DNA from: Gentiana macrophylla
Taxonomy: Eukaryota; Streptophyta; Magnoliopsida; Gentianales; Gentianaceae
Length of the DNA: 64,000 bases
Assembly (NCBI GenBank): GCA_026214975.1
Contig: JAOBSW010000644.1
Location: 1 to 64,000, forward strand
Direction of reading: 5' to 3'
Shown: positions 9,130 through 22,199 of the stretch, piece after piece
How the letters are laid out: each line of letters opens with the position of its first letter
How positions within the stretch are numbered: position 1 is the stretch's first letter
Made by a program: the position numbers and the translations under genes
Notes under the pieces: generated by a model
The model's input: the letters and a program-made list of their open reading frames with translations, nothing else
Told to the model about the DNA's origin: nothing
Databases searched by the model: none

Positions 9130-10907
9130 TGTTGGATGTAATATCACCGGATGGATCAAGATCCACCCGATTACGCAGCGGAATAGTATAGATCTAGATC
9201 TAGTCAACCAAAATACATAAAATAAATAGATCTAACCTACGAGGGGTTAGATTGCTTACCAGTTTATGGTGAATAAACTCCAAGAACAATCTTCAATCAA
9301 AGATCCAAGCTAGATGAGAAGCCACAGTCTTCCAACGTGTGTCTCCAAGCACCACTAGGTGGATGGTGTTTCAAGCCGCCGGACCTCCTCGATATGCTAC
9401 CTTAGAAAAAACCCGAAGTTTTTGTAAAACTCGAACCCAAGGAAAATAGCCGAAAAATCTAAGCTATTTCCATGCAATATTTCGAAATTTGTATTGTGTC
9501 ATAAGGCTTGGGAGAACTCTCTTTATATAGGAGAGTAATCCTTGTCCTCCAAGGATTTAATAATTAAGAGATAATTATTAGATTAATCCTTATTCCAAAT
9601 AAAAGATAAATAAAATAATTATCCCAAACAAATTAGGATAAATCATATTATTATCTAATATTCCATGAATTATCAATTAACAAATAAAAGATAAATCACA
9701 CATTAAATAATTATCCAAGAAAACTAATTCCTTGATAATTAATAATAGTAATATGCGCCCCACCCTAATTAAATAAGGTCCATGCGCATTTTTTGACACA
9801 TTGGGCCGAGTCCACGAAAAATTTCTTTTCCATGTATTTAATTATCTAATCCAACTAAACAATTAATCCACATATCAATTAAATAGTCCAATCCAACTAT
9901 TTAATTACAATTGAGGTGAAACGCCGAGAAATCGTATATGCTATATTAGGAGCCACGTCGGGGACCATGGACCCATATTCAGTAGCTACAATAAATTAAA
10001 TAAAATTATTCGACCGAACAATAATATTCAATCTATTAATTCGGGATTACACCACCATAAATCCAAATCGAACTCTGCGAATATAGATAACTTATACTCA
10101 ACTATGAGTTGATAAGCATCCACTGATATAATCATTACATGCGGATAAATCCTCCATAGACTGTTCACTTCGATTCGGGATATCTCCGTAAACCCTTCTC
10201 GAAACACATTATCCTTATTTACCATTAACCCCTAGTGATCAATTAGTTCATAACTAACATGATATGAATCGGGCCCATCGATCGCTTTCTAGGGTCAACA
10301 AATAAGGAAATCGTCTCATCTACTTCCCGAGGAAGGAATGGATTCCATATTCGTGATAGCACGGACTACTCACTCATCCAACGAGAAGTGTTGGACCACA
10401 TCGCTGAAGTGATCCTTACTAACACATCAAACTCTACCCTAGTCTAAGCGTTAAATGCATGATCACCTCAGATTAAGATTAATCCATATATGATCATCTT
10501 GTGATTTGATAAGACTTCTTGATTACGGAATTATATCGAGAACTCAAATCAAATCGGTCCAGCCCTATATGATTATCATCATATATAAATGCCCCACTAG
10601 GTACCCTATTACCGACAGTCCGGATAAAACTGTCACACCTAAAGTGTTCTAGGCGCATTATTAGCAAATTAATCATGAGACCCGTACTCAGATTAATAAA
10701 TGCTACGGACTAAGTTAATTTTAAGTACATCTCACTAACTCAATTCTCTTGTGTATAGCCATACACTGAGTTATGTGATTACATAAACGAGGTACTTAGG
10801 GTTTTCAGTAGTGTCTTAATTATAAGCATACATGCATATAATAAGATGAATTATTAATTTTGTCCTAAAACAATTATATAATTGTCTTTCGGGCACTACA
10901 CTTAACT
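9130..10907 (-). repeat. 3' LTR of the LARD element
   Basis: 1778 bp. The plus strand begins TGTTGGATGTAATATC and ends TACACTTAACT, where the other copy ends CTAACA. A TATA box, CTATATAAAG on the minus strand, lies at 9530-9521. It matches 30438-32242 along its length; many differences fall at CTG/CAG or CG. Confidence 0.9.
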
Positions 10908-13673
10908 ATCTCCCACTTGCACGAAAGGCAAGTGGATTAATTGTTTTAGAGCACACCCTTTATATCTATATCTACAACATTCTCCCACTTGCTCAAAACA
11001 AGTGAGACATATCCCTCAAATCTGTACCCTCCAGGCGCATCTTAGTGATTCATCCTTTCAAGCACGAACGGAGTGTGCCGCCGCATGGTAGGTCAGTGAC
11101 CCGGCGCGTACTTAGAATCCGAATACCATGTGACTTGGTACACTGACCAGGTAGGTTGTCGGCTTGAGTCAATCTTTAGGATCGAAACGTCGCCTTTCCA
11201 TCTAATCCGGTGGTACACTTTTAATATGCCTTTGAGTCAACACTGAGGACAAAATCGACTTAATGATCATCCTTAATCCGACCTAAATCCAGAAGCAGTG
11301 TTATCACTTATATTCTCGAATATACTAGCATATTATTCCTCATTCTCCTGAAGAGACTTGAGGATTCACTAAACATCCCATTTAGTATTCATCTGCAGGT
11401 TTAGATAATCATTCCTAAGAGGTAGGGTAGACTACATCTTTGAATGCTGCATAAATGCAAAAGGATCTTAACCAGGTAAATGGATGGGATTGCCAATGAT
11501 CGATTCTCGTGAATTTGAGCGAATCAAATCCTTTAGAATGAATCCCGATGGCATGTCAGACTCTGACTTCAGATAACACACCCATGTTGTTTCCAACTGT
11601 TTTAGTGTTACCATTCACAAACACTAATCTACATACTACTTTACTAATATTGATGCCCAGTCTACGAAAGACTTATCAACATTCTGGTCAAGTCCACATA
11701 TTAAAATATATGACTTTGAAATGACCTAGAGGTTTGCTTTAATCCCCAAAGGATATAAGCTATGGAAGGCATCTGCCAAAGGTTCTTTCGAATAAATTAA
11801 GATACCGTTAGTCTCGCAAAAAGGTCTTGGGAATCACCCCTATTTTTACGCTTTGTAACGAATCCGTCATTTGTTCTTAGCGAAAACCATACGCTCGAAT
11901 GAATTCAGATTCGTTGTTCGGCATGAAGTCTTGGGAATCACCCCTATTTCCCGCTTTCGATTTAAATCAAGCAAGACCGAGTAGTAAGAGAGATCACGGT
12001 CCGGTTAACTCTCTACCTTTAGGGAATCACCCTTAAATTACTCGACTTTGCGGTGAAAGTTAAACTTTCCTATTCATTCGACTCTTCTCCGTGTAGTTCC
12101 AATTACTCCCACTGGGCCTGAGATACTCAGGTGGTTCTACAAGAGTTTCAACAGAATTGGAGTATCAAACTCCAATCATAGGGTTATGGCTTTTAAACCA
12201 ACCTCTATTATCAGGATCCTATACAGTCCACGAAGGACTATATGTCATCAATCTACCCTATAGACCGTAAGGTCCTGCAATGGGTAATGGACAAACCATA
12301 CTTCCACTGCGTTCGGGGTGGATTGATATACTGATCTAGTTTAGTAGTTCTTATTAGTGTTATCACCAACTGCCGGTGTTGGATGTGGACTGAACACATC
12401 AGTTAGTAACATCTTGAGTACAAATACTTCACGATCCAAGGTTGTTATTTATAGACTCTATCAGACCGAGTTTGATAGTATAACCGTCATTCTCTGATTT
12501 TACGAGCTTTATAACCAACCTTTACTCAATGCATTAAGATATTTAACGACCTGAACGTGTACGCAAAATTTCCAGTCCTACCTTCAAGCACTAAATACTC
12601 AATGTCTATATTTACGGAAGTGGGGTGAACCGAATTCACTCCTTATCCACACATGCATAGGCATCTTTTAGGTAGACTTCTCGGTTTTTCATTACAACGT
12701 AAACCGTTATTTTGCAACCAATATCTTAAATGAGTTCAGCAGCATATCGTAGCACATCAATAACTATATAAGGCAAATTTATGGTGCATCCCTTAGTGAA
12801 AACATTCCATTGGGAGGCAGGCCGAGCATCAGTCCCGAAGACTACGCAATAACCTATTTCTGAGTATGGAATACTCTATCTCTGGTGAAATCAGAGATTT
12901 CCTCCAAATATTTTGGATAAACTTACCGGAGTCTCGAATAGTTTTCAGACATGATGTCACTACTTCAAAAGCTCCCACTAGCTTGTACCTTTCATATGAC
13001 CCCGAAGGTTGTTATGAACAAGCTATGCGACTTCTTTAAAACTATTATCCTTTCCCGATTGAAAGGAAACTTAGTCATTGTTCCTGAGAGGCGAGGTCTT
13101 GTTTGGTGGGAGATAGGAATCACCCTAAGCCAGGCTTCAGATCCTGTCTTTATGGAACATACACTAATTAATAGAATAGAAAGAAGCGTTTATCGAAATA
13201 CGGAAATCATTTGCGTTTATATATTTTAAGATGTGTTACTAATACCCTTTTAGCAATGCTTAGTGGTTTGACTTTATCAAACAAAAGTCCGAGTCTTGGA
13301 TTCGTGCTACGAATGTTATATTCATCATCAATAAGACAAACAAATTATCCTATTGAAAATGAATACGTTTGTTCCAATGAAACCGAAAACAGAAAATGAA
13401 TTTTCTGTGATACTCAAGAATTGAATCCGAGATTTATTTCCTTATATCACTCCCACTAGTCTATCTGAAATAACTGCCCATTGTCTATTTTATTTATCGT
13501 GTAATGCAAAGCTACCTAGTTCGTCCAAAGAACTTAGCTTTCGGGGAAATTACCGAGGATGCATTGGTCAGTGATCCGAAATCACTTTCCTTATCCTCTA
13601 GTTTCCAATTTATTAATTTTTCGGTTTGGCCTTAAAACTACTTAGTTTAGATGACTAACCTGTATAAACATTC
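10908..13673 (-). other. LARD internal domain, 3' portion (non-coding)
   Basis: Begins with a PPT-like GCAAGTGGGAGAT (minus strand, 10920-10908). The rest is a mosaic with no convincing ORF. A GGGAATCACCC-type motif recurs near 11829, 11936, 12023 and 13117, and a GCTCCCACTAG motif near 12970 is shared with 27672 and other copia regions. The longest open stretch (12951-13229, plus strand) has no recognisable domain. Confidence 0.6.
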
Positions 13674-15392
13674 TGTTGGTCCCTTGAAAAGGCTTTGGTT
13701 AAGTTTAGAGGGGGGGGGGTGGGTGAATAAACTTAACACTTAAAACTTTGGAGTTAACAAATTCTGCAACTTCAGCTTGATCTGCGATACTTCAGAGTCT
13801 CACGAGACTTGATAGAGGCTGGCGATAAATGATAGTCTCACTTGATAGTTAAGTTTTCTTTGAATTTGTGCGAGGGAATTAAATCAAAATTAAGCCTTAG
13901 TACTTGTTGTCAAATATGATACTAAGTATTAGATACTCAGTAGTGCAAGTGTGTGATTTCAGTTGCTAGATTCAGTAGGTTAATGAGTGAAATAAAACAA
14001 GTGCAGAAAGTAAAAGCAGAAAGTAAGTAGGCAGATTTTTATAGTGGTTCCAGGTGATGTAATCCTGTACGTCCACTCTTCTCCTGTGATGTTGGAGGAA
14101 ATTCACTAGAGATCTTTGATGTAGCTGTTACAAAGATTCCTAAGTTGTTTGTCCTTCACCAATGACTATGGCTTCACAAACTGAAAACTGGGAACAGGTT
14201 GAATTGCTGCTCCTTAGTCTTCCACTGGTCCTTGAAGGGTAGGATTGCCTCTTCACCAGCTCCACCACAAACAACAGTCTTTCACACCTAACAGATGCTT
14301 CATTTGTCTTCAAGAGGTTCTTTATAAAATAAAGAATGAATCAAATAAATGATTCGATTTGCAAAGCGGCTTGATTAGGATGATGTAATCGGCGACTTGC
14401 GTCTTCAAGTGTGTATGCTTGATGTAGCTTGAAACAGAATGCACTTGAAGAAAATAACTAGATCGCTGACCTTAAGCTCGAGTAAGTTCAGCAGGTGTTT
14501 TTTATTTCAATATTGTCACTTAAAGTTTATCCCAAAAATTCATCATCTTTTCTTGAGTTGAAAGTCTTCTATTTATAGGTAGGAATGCATGTGACTTGCA
14601 TTTGAAATTCAAATGTGACCGTTCCTTGTATTTGTCCCATCGATAACCAATCATCACTATTCATAGGGTGACCACATCGTCGAAATTCCTTTTGTGATCT
14701 GATCATCCACCTTTGACTTGTATCCAATGGATAAAAATATGGATCATCCCAACTTCTTTTTAATCTCGACCTTTGATTTTCTTGATAAGTCGAGAGGTAG
14801 TTGGTATCCTTATCCATGTAATCTTCAAGATAATCTTGAATTAATCGAGGTAATACATCGCGAGGTTTATGAGTCTCTTTGAGATACCTATCGATCTTGA
14901 TCATCATGTAATTGTATATAAAATACAATGCTGGTGATTACTTCTATCTAACTTTTATTTGTGTAGTTAGATTACATCATTTTAATTGTAACTAAGTTCC
15001 AAACATCATCCAACTTATGGAACTTAGACTTTCTATTACACAAGGTATATGTAATCGTTTAGGTCATCACGAGACTTGCCTAAATTTCGATCCCATATCC
15101 TTGACTTGAATTACTAAGTTTGATCCCTTAGCCTTCATTTCATGAGTTTGAACCTCGGCCTTGGTCTCAGGTCTTGCGGGTTCACGACTAGTCTCTCGAC
15201 CTATCTACCCATCGACCTAGACCACCCGATCTGTGATATCAATCGCTGACCCTTTACTGATGCATGTTTGATCAAACCTATTTATGAATCAAACTCTAAT
15301 AAACCTATACATTTTATCTAGACATCTTTTTGCCTTTGCACTATATTGACTAGTATGGCACTCATCATCAAAACTAAGAAATAAGTCCAACA
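13674..15392 (-). repeat. 3' LTR of the SIRE-like element
   Basis: TGTTGGTCCCTTGAAAAGG start and AAGTCCAACA end on the plus strand. TATA box CTATAAATAG on the minus strand at 14578-14569. A run of ten G follows 13712 and is much shorter in the other copy. Compared with 25806-27517, most differences are rewrites at CAG/CTG or CG. Confidence 0.9.
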
Positions 15393-15408
15393 ATTTCCCC
15401 CTTTTTGG
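15393..15408 (-). other. Polypurine tract of the SIRE-like element
   Basis: The minus strand reads CCAAAAAGGGGGAAAT immediately before the 3' LTR. Confidence 0.75.
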
Positions 15409-15742
15409 TGATGATGCCACTACCTCACCTAATCAACAAAGCAAAAGATAAAGCACAAAAGCAGAACAAATTCGGTCAAATCTCATTATAAACATTGTTC
15501 GATTATTACAAACTAGATGCGACAAGGATAAAGAATAATAAGTATCTTTGATCTATTGTCTCTTCTCTCTTTCTCTTCTAGCCTTCTCGACTTGCTCTTG
15601 ATAGGCTCTCGATCTCTTCTATCATTTGACTCATCCATTCATTCTCAATTAGTGTAAAATCAATATAAGAATTGACTTGTTTCCACCGGTTCCATGCTTG
15701 AGCGCAGACAAGATTGATGTCATTCACTCGAATCCAAACCTC

Positions 15743-17082
15743 TCATACTGACTCCTTGAATTCATCCAGTGAGTCCTTTGCCTTTGTAATAGGTAGCACC
15801 TTATCACCTCTGCTACTCCTTCTACTTCTGTTGCTTGCCCTTAGAGCTTTGACTCTTGCTTCCCAAAATTTCAAACTCAAGAAAGAGTTAAGACCTTCAT
15901 GAAATCCCATGTCATGATAAGGTCTCCTCCTGTTGTAATACTCTTTCTTGTACTGTTTAAGTAGATCATCAGTGAGTTGGACTCTGCCAGGGTGAGGTTT
16001 CTGAAGGCACATTTGTATCATCTGTCCATCTCTTATGTGCAAAGAGTCTTCTGAGCCTCCTTGTCTTTGCGGTGATTAGCCCTCTTCCCCCTTAGTGACA
16101 TCATCAACTAAACGGGATATAAGGCCATGAATAGCCTCCTGTGACACTATCACTCTATGCATTTGACCTTCCATGGTTCCAGTTCTAGTATCAAGAGAAG
16201 TAATCCTGGATTGCAATGTCTCCTCCAGTCTGTTGATCCTTTCAGTAAGTTTGGGATCAGGCATAGCAGGTTGTTGTGCAAGCAACAGTAGGCTCAGCAG
16301 GTTTAGGCGTATCAGCAAGCTTATCAAGTTTCTCATGGATGGAAATAAGTTGGTCTTTTAGAAACTTGTCTTTGGCAGTATTTCCAACCTTGATGCCTCT
16401 CACATCTAGCATCATATCAGTGACAGCATTTTGAGTGGATTGAAAATTTGAAGCAACTGTATCAACAGACTGTCTGTTTTCATTCACCATCTTCATCAGT
16501 TCTTCAAATCTCTATTCTGTCTGTCGATTTTGTGTCCTTAAGCGATGCATATCATGCCTTACAGTCCTCAACTCATTAAACACTTCAAGCGGCACTTCAC
16601 TCCTCATTCTCTTGTCATTAGATCCATCACAGAGCTCTCCACTCTATATTGTGCATTGTTGCTGCTTGATGACCATTGTTTTACTCATATCTCTCCAGGG
16701 AGGTCCTTCCTCTACCATTGCACCAAGAATGTCTTCCATAACCGGATCTTGTGCAGTTCCTCAACAACTTCTTCTTCTCCAAAAATTTGAAATTCTTCAT
16801 CATCTTTGTAGTCATAGTCCAAAGAAATTTGTTCTTCTTGATTAACAACATCGACTGTCGACTATCCTTCCCTACAGTGGCCTTGGCTCCGGTGGCTCCA
16901 CTACAAAGACCACAACAAAAGCAGGGTTTCCTCCAAACCCAAAGTTTGTTCCAACTGTGTCCAGTCTTTGTTTGAGACTCAGGCGACTGCACCTCCTGTT
17001 CAACCTTTGTGCGAGTCTTTGTTTGTATCCCAAAGAACCTGCACCTCCTCTTCGATTCTTTGTGGATTGAATATAGCCTCAT
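15743..17082 (-). pseudogene. SIRE extra ORF, C-terminal coiled-coil part (broken)
   Basis: Several overlapping minus-strand frames: 17082-16681, 16496-16257, 16336-16076 and 16042-15743. Two have heptad-like patterns (KLTERINRLEETLQSRITSL and KDQLISIHEKLDKLAD), suggesting a coiled coil. The last frame is basic and polar (YKKEYYNRRRPYHDMGF). They appear to be one degraded reading frame continuing the extra ORF at 19578. SIRE-type extra ORFs are often called envelope-like, but I see no signal peptide or membrane segment here. The stretch 15409-15742 is untranslated sequence without other features. Confidence 0.5.
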
Positions 17083-17306
17083 TATCCACTTGAAAACCTT
17101 CGCATGACCAATCTTGTGCGGGATGATGGCGATTTTAGTAAGAGTGCCTTCAATGTCAAATCCATCTTGATATTCAATGGACTCTTACAGTGGCACTAGG
17201 TTCATTAAAATCGAGAATTGTTTCTCCATCCAAATCCTCACTCTGTTCATCTTCATTTTGTGCAAAGTGAGCTCGCAACATGAAATGTACTTGGTTCATC
17301 ACCGAC

Positions 17307-18198
17307 CTACCAAAGACTCAAAGTGATTCCTTCATTGATCAGTGCTTCAAGATCATCCAAGGTGAGATCCTGTAGATCCTCATCCATTTCTCCAGTCTGC
17401 TGGCCCTCAGCAGACTTACCAGTATCAGTGGACTGTTGTGCAGGAGGTTCATTTATCAATGCAGTCCCACTGCTTCCTCCTGGTCCGGAGGGGAAATCTC
17501 CTCTGGAGTCAGATGATGAGGAAGAATCATCATCTCCATCTCTTGGATCCCTAAACTTAATACCCTCCCTCCTACATTTGCTCATCAAATAGATCCATCA
17601 GTCTGGATTGCAGCAGGGTGGTATCAACCAGATCCAGCAAGTTCTCTACTCCCAACATGTTAAAAGCCCATTCTTCAAAATCAGTCATAGGTTCAGCAGC
17701 TGGCTTTTGTCTCTTGTAGAAACCAAACTTCCATTGAAAATAATCAGCAATTTGCTGAAGTTTGGGATCCACATAATCTTCAGTTTTCTTCCTCTCTTTC
17801 ACATGTCTCTCAAAGGGCATGAAAGATCTCCTGGGAGCAGCTTCAGTAGCTTGTTGACCTCCAAAGGTTCCAACAAGCAGATTCATGGTCTCTTCTACAG
17901 ATGTTTGAAAGTCAGCAGGTTGCTGTGATTGTACATTTGTACCTACTACTTCCATCTGTATCACACTTGGTTCCCCCTGACTTACATGCTCATCAGCAGG
18001 GTTAGCAGCAGACTGCTCTTCCCCCTGAATTATTGCCAAACTTGCAGGGTCTTCAACCAAGTCTTCAATCACCTCTTCAACTACCACAGCAGGTTCAGGT
18101 TCAGTGATTTGCTGTGGTTCTTCAGTGGATACTACAGCAGGCTCAGGGTCAGTAGACTGCTGTATATCCTCTACAGGGTGCTCAACAACAACTCGCAA
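17307..18198 (-). pseudogene. SIRE extra ORF, middle acidic part (broken)
   Basis: Frame 18198-17572 (208 codons) has Glu/Pro/Val-rich repeats (TDPEPAVVSTEEPQQITEPEP) followed by MTDFEEWAFNMLGVENLLDLVD. It overlaps frame 17588-17307, which is Ser/Asp-rich with DLTLDDLEALINEG. The composition suggests a disordered linker. A break of about 140 bp separates it from the upstream 429-codon frame; the junction at 17572-17588 is a frameshift. No known function. Confidence 0.5.
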
Positions 18199-18336
18199 TG
18201 CGGCTTGAGAGATTCACCAATAATATTTTCTACAAGAGTTCTGCAGTACGCAGATCTTTGTGATTCTTCAATGATTGCTCAATAACAACTGTTCACTTCC
18301 GAGAGGTTTGATAACCTCTTGGTGAGGAATCACCGA

Positions 18337-19578
18337 TTACAAATGGTGGAATGATAGTTGGGGCTCACCCTCAATGACCTCTTCTTCTTCTTCTCTGGTG
18401 CTTCTTCTTGGATCCTTTGAGCTTCTGAGTTTTTTGACTCTTTTCCTTGCCATATTTCTTCTTTTGGCAATTTCCTTCCTTCTCTTGGAGAGAGGTTCAT
18501 CATCTTTATCAACCACGTAGACTTTCTCTTTCTCTGTCTTCTTCTGTTGTTCCCTCAGAATTTCACCAACAGTTTTTCTTGGAGCCACAGCAGGGTCAGT
18601 AACCTCCACTTGACCCTCAGCAGACTCAGCAGTCTGTGCTGTTTCCTTCCTTGTTTTCTTTGAAGGCTTTAACACTTCAGTTATCTTCCTTGTAGCTCCA
18701 GCCTTTCTTTTCCCAACAGCTTCTTTGGTGCAAGAGGGTTTGATAGATATCTTCTTAGTTTGCTGAACCTGCTCACCACCAGCATCACCATCATCTCCAC
18801 CATTATCATCATCAGCAGCTTCTCCAGCAATCTCTTCATCATCATCAAGTCCAGGAATTGCATAATCAATCTCCTTCTTGTATCTGGACTGATTTATGTT
18901 TGCAGATTCAAGATCAGGAACCTGCAGATGATTCAGCAGAGTCTGGACCATCAAACCTAAGGGTAAGGCCTTTGATTTCCTTTTCCCTAGTTTCTCCTCC
19001 TTGGCAACTTTCTTCATATAATGAATAAAGTAACCAGCCCAATCAAACTTCATGCTCCTGCAGATGATTATCATCAACTCTATCTTGGGTCCGGATAGAG
19101 TATCCATACTGCCAACCAACCCCAGTATGTTCTTTGCAATTAGTTTGCTCAACAGGTTGTACTCAGGCCAAATATCCCTGCAGTTGATGCCAGGAACTGA
19201 TTTTGTGTCTTGATTTATCTTAATCTGATCCACAAATGCCATCTTGTTCAATCCCATTGCTTCAGGATTGACAGGACCATCTACAACTTCTTCAAAACCA
19301 AACACTTGTCTCAGTAGACTTGAGGAGATTACAATTTCCTCAGCATTCACAGTTGTCTTGAATGCTTCAGTTCCTTCTTCCACAACTATATTCTTCCAGA
19401 AATCAATGACATTGGTATATGAAATTGTTTCTAATCTGATATTGAGTTTGTTTTCCAAACCTACAAACCTCCTTATTCTTCGACCTATATTGATGGCCAA
19501 CTCTGTTTGATTTGCATCAACAACATATCCTCTAACACTTTGGCTTGATTCGATTTGAACTTCAACTCTTTCCGCCAT
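18337..19578 (-). CDS. SIRE-type extra ORF (aORF), N-terminal 413 codons
   Basis: Longest open frame of the nested copia element. The frame opens at 19626, but the ATG at 19578 (MAERVEVQIESSQSVRGY) is a more natural start. Residues about 1-230 look folded (NIGRRIRRFVGLENKLNIRL, VIDFWKNIVVEEGTEAFKTT, CRSMKFDWAGYFIHYMKKV, KALPLGLMVQTLLNHLQVP). Residues about 250-400 are charged and low in complexity, with acidic (DDDEEIAGEAADDDNGGDD) and Lys/Arg-rich segments suggestive of nuclear targeting. It follows pol on the same strand after about 0.6 kb, and a TATA-like box lies about 110 bp upstream. Extra ORFs here are known in SIRE/Maximus elements; an envelope role is unproven and this part has no membrane segment. 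Confidence 0.6.
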   Translation of the reverse strand: MAERVEVQIESSQSVRGYVVDANQTELAINIGRRIRRFVGLENKLNIRLETISYTNVIDFWKNIVVEEGTEAFKTTVNAEEIVISSSLLRQVFGFEEVVDGPVNPEAMGLNKMAFVDQIKINQDTKSVPGINCRDIWPEYNLLSKLIAKNILGLVGSMDTLSGPKIELMIIICRSMKFDWAGYFIHYMKKVAKEEKLGKRKSKALPLGLMVQTLLNHLQVPDLESANINQSRYKKEIDYAIPGLDDDEEIAGEAADDDNGGDDGDAGGEQVQQTKKISIKPSCTKEAVGKRKAGATRKITEVLKPSKKTRKETAQTAESAEGQVEVTDPAVAPRKTVGEILREQQKKTEKEKVYVVDKDDEPLSKRRKEIAKRRNMARKRVKKLRSSKDPRRSTREEEEEVIEGEPQLSFHHL

Positions 19579-19690
19579 TGAAATAAGAAAAAGATGAAGA
19601 AAAATTGCTCTCAAATCTGTGTTCACACAAGTAGGATTTGCAGAGATAAAGCAGAAATTGCAAGTAGAGAGTTCTGCTATGTAACAGTCT

Positions 19691-19700
19691 GATTATATAG
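19691..19700 (-). promoter_or_regulatory. TATA-like box upstream of the SIRE extra ORF
   Basis: CTATATAATC on the minus strand, about 110 bp before the ATG at 19578 and well downstream of the pol end. It could drive a separate transcript for the extra ORF. The surrounding spacer (19701-20166) has no ORF of note; two similar segments near 20066-20100 and 20168-20205 (GTGAGCTCACCCAACAT, AATCCCTTGG) form a short direct repeat. Confidence 0.35.
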
Positions 19701-20166
19701 ACAGTGGGTAGTTGAAACTGTCATTGCACGTACATTGAGGTAACCACGATTAATCTTGAGTAAAATCTGTCTTGACACGTGGCCCCATTACTCCTCCATA
19801 ACGTTTGTAAACGTTGGATGGTTTAACTATGGTAATAAAAGATAGGATAAATATCCCGCCAATATGCTTTTTGACTTTAATAACTTTGACTGAGTAACGT
19901 TTCATCCAGTAGGGTAATCCTCGGCGAGGTGGGCTCGGCTGATCTGGCGATAAGTAGGCTTCAGTGAACTGGCCGACAAAAGTACTCTGCTGATCCTTGT
20001 TCCCTTCTTGTTTTGTTCAATTGATAATACAAGATGAAGTTTAATACCAATGATCGATCGTCAAGTGAGCTCACCCAACATGACAAAGACCAATCCCTTG
20101 GCAACCTCATTTGCTCAATTGTCCAAACATAAGTACATGGAATTGTTGATACCAATGACTAATCTG

Positions 20167-20624
20167 CTAAGTGAGCTCACCCAACATAGCAAAGACTAAT
20201 CCCTTGGTGAATTCCGGTACATTCTTTGAATATCGGTCAATCTTTAATATTCCAAGTTCGGTTCTTAATTTGGCAAATCTTTCACTATCAAGTGGCTTAG
20301 TGAAAATATCAGCAAGTTGATCTTCGTGAGGGATGTATAGAACCACCACATCTTTCTTTTCAACATGATCTCTTATAAAATGATGCCTCACATCAATGTG
20401 TTTGGTTCTTGAGTGCAAAAGCAGATTTTTGTGATTGCAATTGCACTTGTGTTATCACACATAATTGGAATTTCCTTTTCTTCAATTCCATAATCCCTTA
20501 ATTGTTGTCTTTGCCATAGTACTTGTGCACAAACAACTTCAGCGACAATGTATTCACTTCCAAGAGTGGAAGTTGAAATAGAATTGCATTTCTTGCTAAA
20601 CCAGGAGACCAGTCTATTTCCCAT
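20167..20624 (-). pseudogene. SIRE-like RNase H
   Basis: Two frames. 20624-20388 has VSWFSKKCNSISTSTLGSEY and CDNTSAIAI; 20418-20167 has RTKHIDVRHHFIRDHVEKKD and DQLADIFTKPL. These are the conserved copia RNase H blocks, which degrade the RNA strand after reverse transcription. The upstream acidic block (around 20680) has been altered at two CTG-type sites, and the link from RT is frameshifted at 20624-20640. Confidence 0.8.
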
Positions 20625-21754
20625 TAAGCGGCGGGTTCTGTTGTGCTTTTTCTATCAATCTTGCATCCAAAGATAATCGAATCTGAGTAGGATATAACTT
20701 TGAAGCTTCCTTCCTTGGAGTACCATATCCCTACTCCCAAAGTCTCTTTGAGATACTTGAGAACTCTCTTAACTGCACCTAAATGACTTTCTTTAGGTTT
20801 AGATTGAAATCTTGCACAAACACCTACAGCAAAGGATATATCAGGTCTGCTGGCAGTGAGGTACAGCAGACTGCCTATCATCCTTCTGTACAATGTCTGA
20901 TCAACATCTTTGCCTTCTTTATCTTCATCCAATCTGATGCTTGTACTCATAGGAGTTGAATTCTTAGTGCTATTTTCCATGCCAAACTTCTTCAGCAACT
21001 CCTTGGTGTACTTGGTTTGATGAATGAAGATTCCATCCTTCATTTGTTTGACTTGCATTCCCAAAAAGTAATTCATTTCGCCCATCATACTCATTTGGAA
21101 TTTACTCTTCATTAGATTTGCAAACTTTTCACAAAGTAAATCATTTTCAGAACCAAAAATTATGTCATCCACATAAATTTGTACCAGCAGTCTATGTCCC
21201 TTCACTGATTCTGAAAAGTGTCTTGTCAATGGTGCCTTTTGTAAAACCATTGTCCACCAAGAATTGAGATAGAGTCTCATACCAAGCTCTTGGTGCTTGC
21301 TTTAATCCATAAAGTGCTTTGTTGAGTCTATACACTTTATCTTCTTGATCTTTAACTTCAAATCCAGGAGGTTGCTGAACATATACTTCCTCCTCTAGGA
21401 TACCATTCAAAAATGCACTCTTGACATCCATTTGATATACTTTGAAGTTCTTGTATCGGCATGTGCCAAAAATAATCGATAGCTTCCAATCTTGCTTGGT
21501 GCATAAGTTTCATCAAAATCTATTCATACGCTTGAGAATAGCCTTTTGCAACTAGTCCGGCCTTGTTTCTCACAATGGTACCGATTCATCAAGTTTATTT
21601 TCACGTATACCCACTTAGTACCAATGATATTTGCATGATTTGGCCTATCAACTAGTGTCCAAACATGATTTCTTTCAAAATCATTCAATTCCTCTTGCAT
21701 AGCAATTATCCAATCTGGATCTGAAATTGCTTCTTCAACAACTTTAGGCTCCAT
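20624..21754 (-). pseudogene. SIRE-like reverse transcriptase (broken)
   Basis: Minus-strand order: PDWIIAMQEELNDFERNHVWTL and GTKWVYVK (21754-21524); MDVKSAFLNGILEEEVYVQQ, PPGFEV and ALYGLKQAPRAWY (21431-21192); IYVDDIIFGS, MSMMGEMNYFLGMQ, GSLLYLTASRPDI and KRVLKYLKET (21280-20624). These are all standard Ty1/copia RT blocks with the YVDD active site intact. Frame changes occur near 21432-21524 and 21190-21280. The enzyme copies element RNA into DNA inside the particle. Confidence 0.88.
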
Positions 21755-22199
21755 TTGAGGTAGAAAACAAGTGAATATAGCTTTAGGTTGTCTTTAGTCC
21801 TCACACCTTTCTTCATACATTGCCAATAACTTGTTCAACAGGTGATTCCTTAACCATTGTGGATTTTGGTTATTTTGATTTTCGGAACATCATCTTGGTA
21901 GGTCTCATTGTAGTTTCTTCTACTGAGGGGTCGCAGATCCTTGAACCGCTTTAGTTGTTGCATCAAGTAACATTATTAGCGGGTGTTCAAGAGCGAGATC
22001 AGAAACTTTCAAGTCATTGAATCTTTCCAAAACTTCAACACAATCTGGATCAGTGACTTGTTGATTCTCAGCAGGTTCACAATCTTTATCTTCCATACCA
22101 GTAAACTTAGGTTCATCAAACACAACATGGATTGTTTCTTCATGTTTGAGTTGTTCTTTGTTCAAGATATCTGAATGCTCACGATTGGTGAAGAATATC

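Noticed and set aside
12951..13229. 92-codon plus-strand frame in the LARD
   Set aside because: No domain, opposite to element sense, and composition like the surrounding non-coding sequence.
18337..19626. Envelope glycoprotein function for the SIRE extra ORF
   Set aside because: No signal peptide, transmembrane segment or furin-like site is visible; the tail is charged and nuclear-like. Kept as an extra ORF of unknown role.
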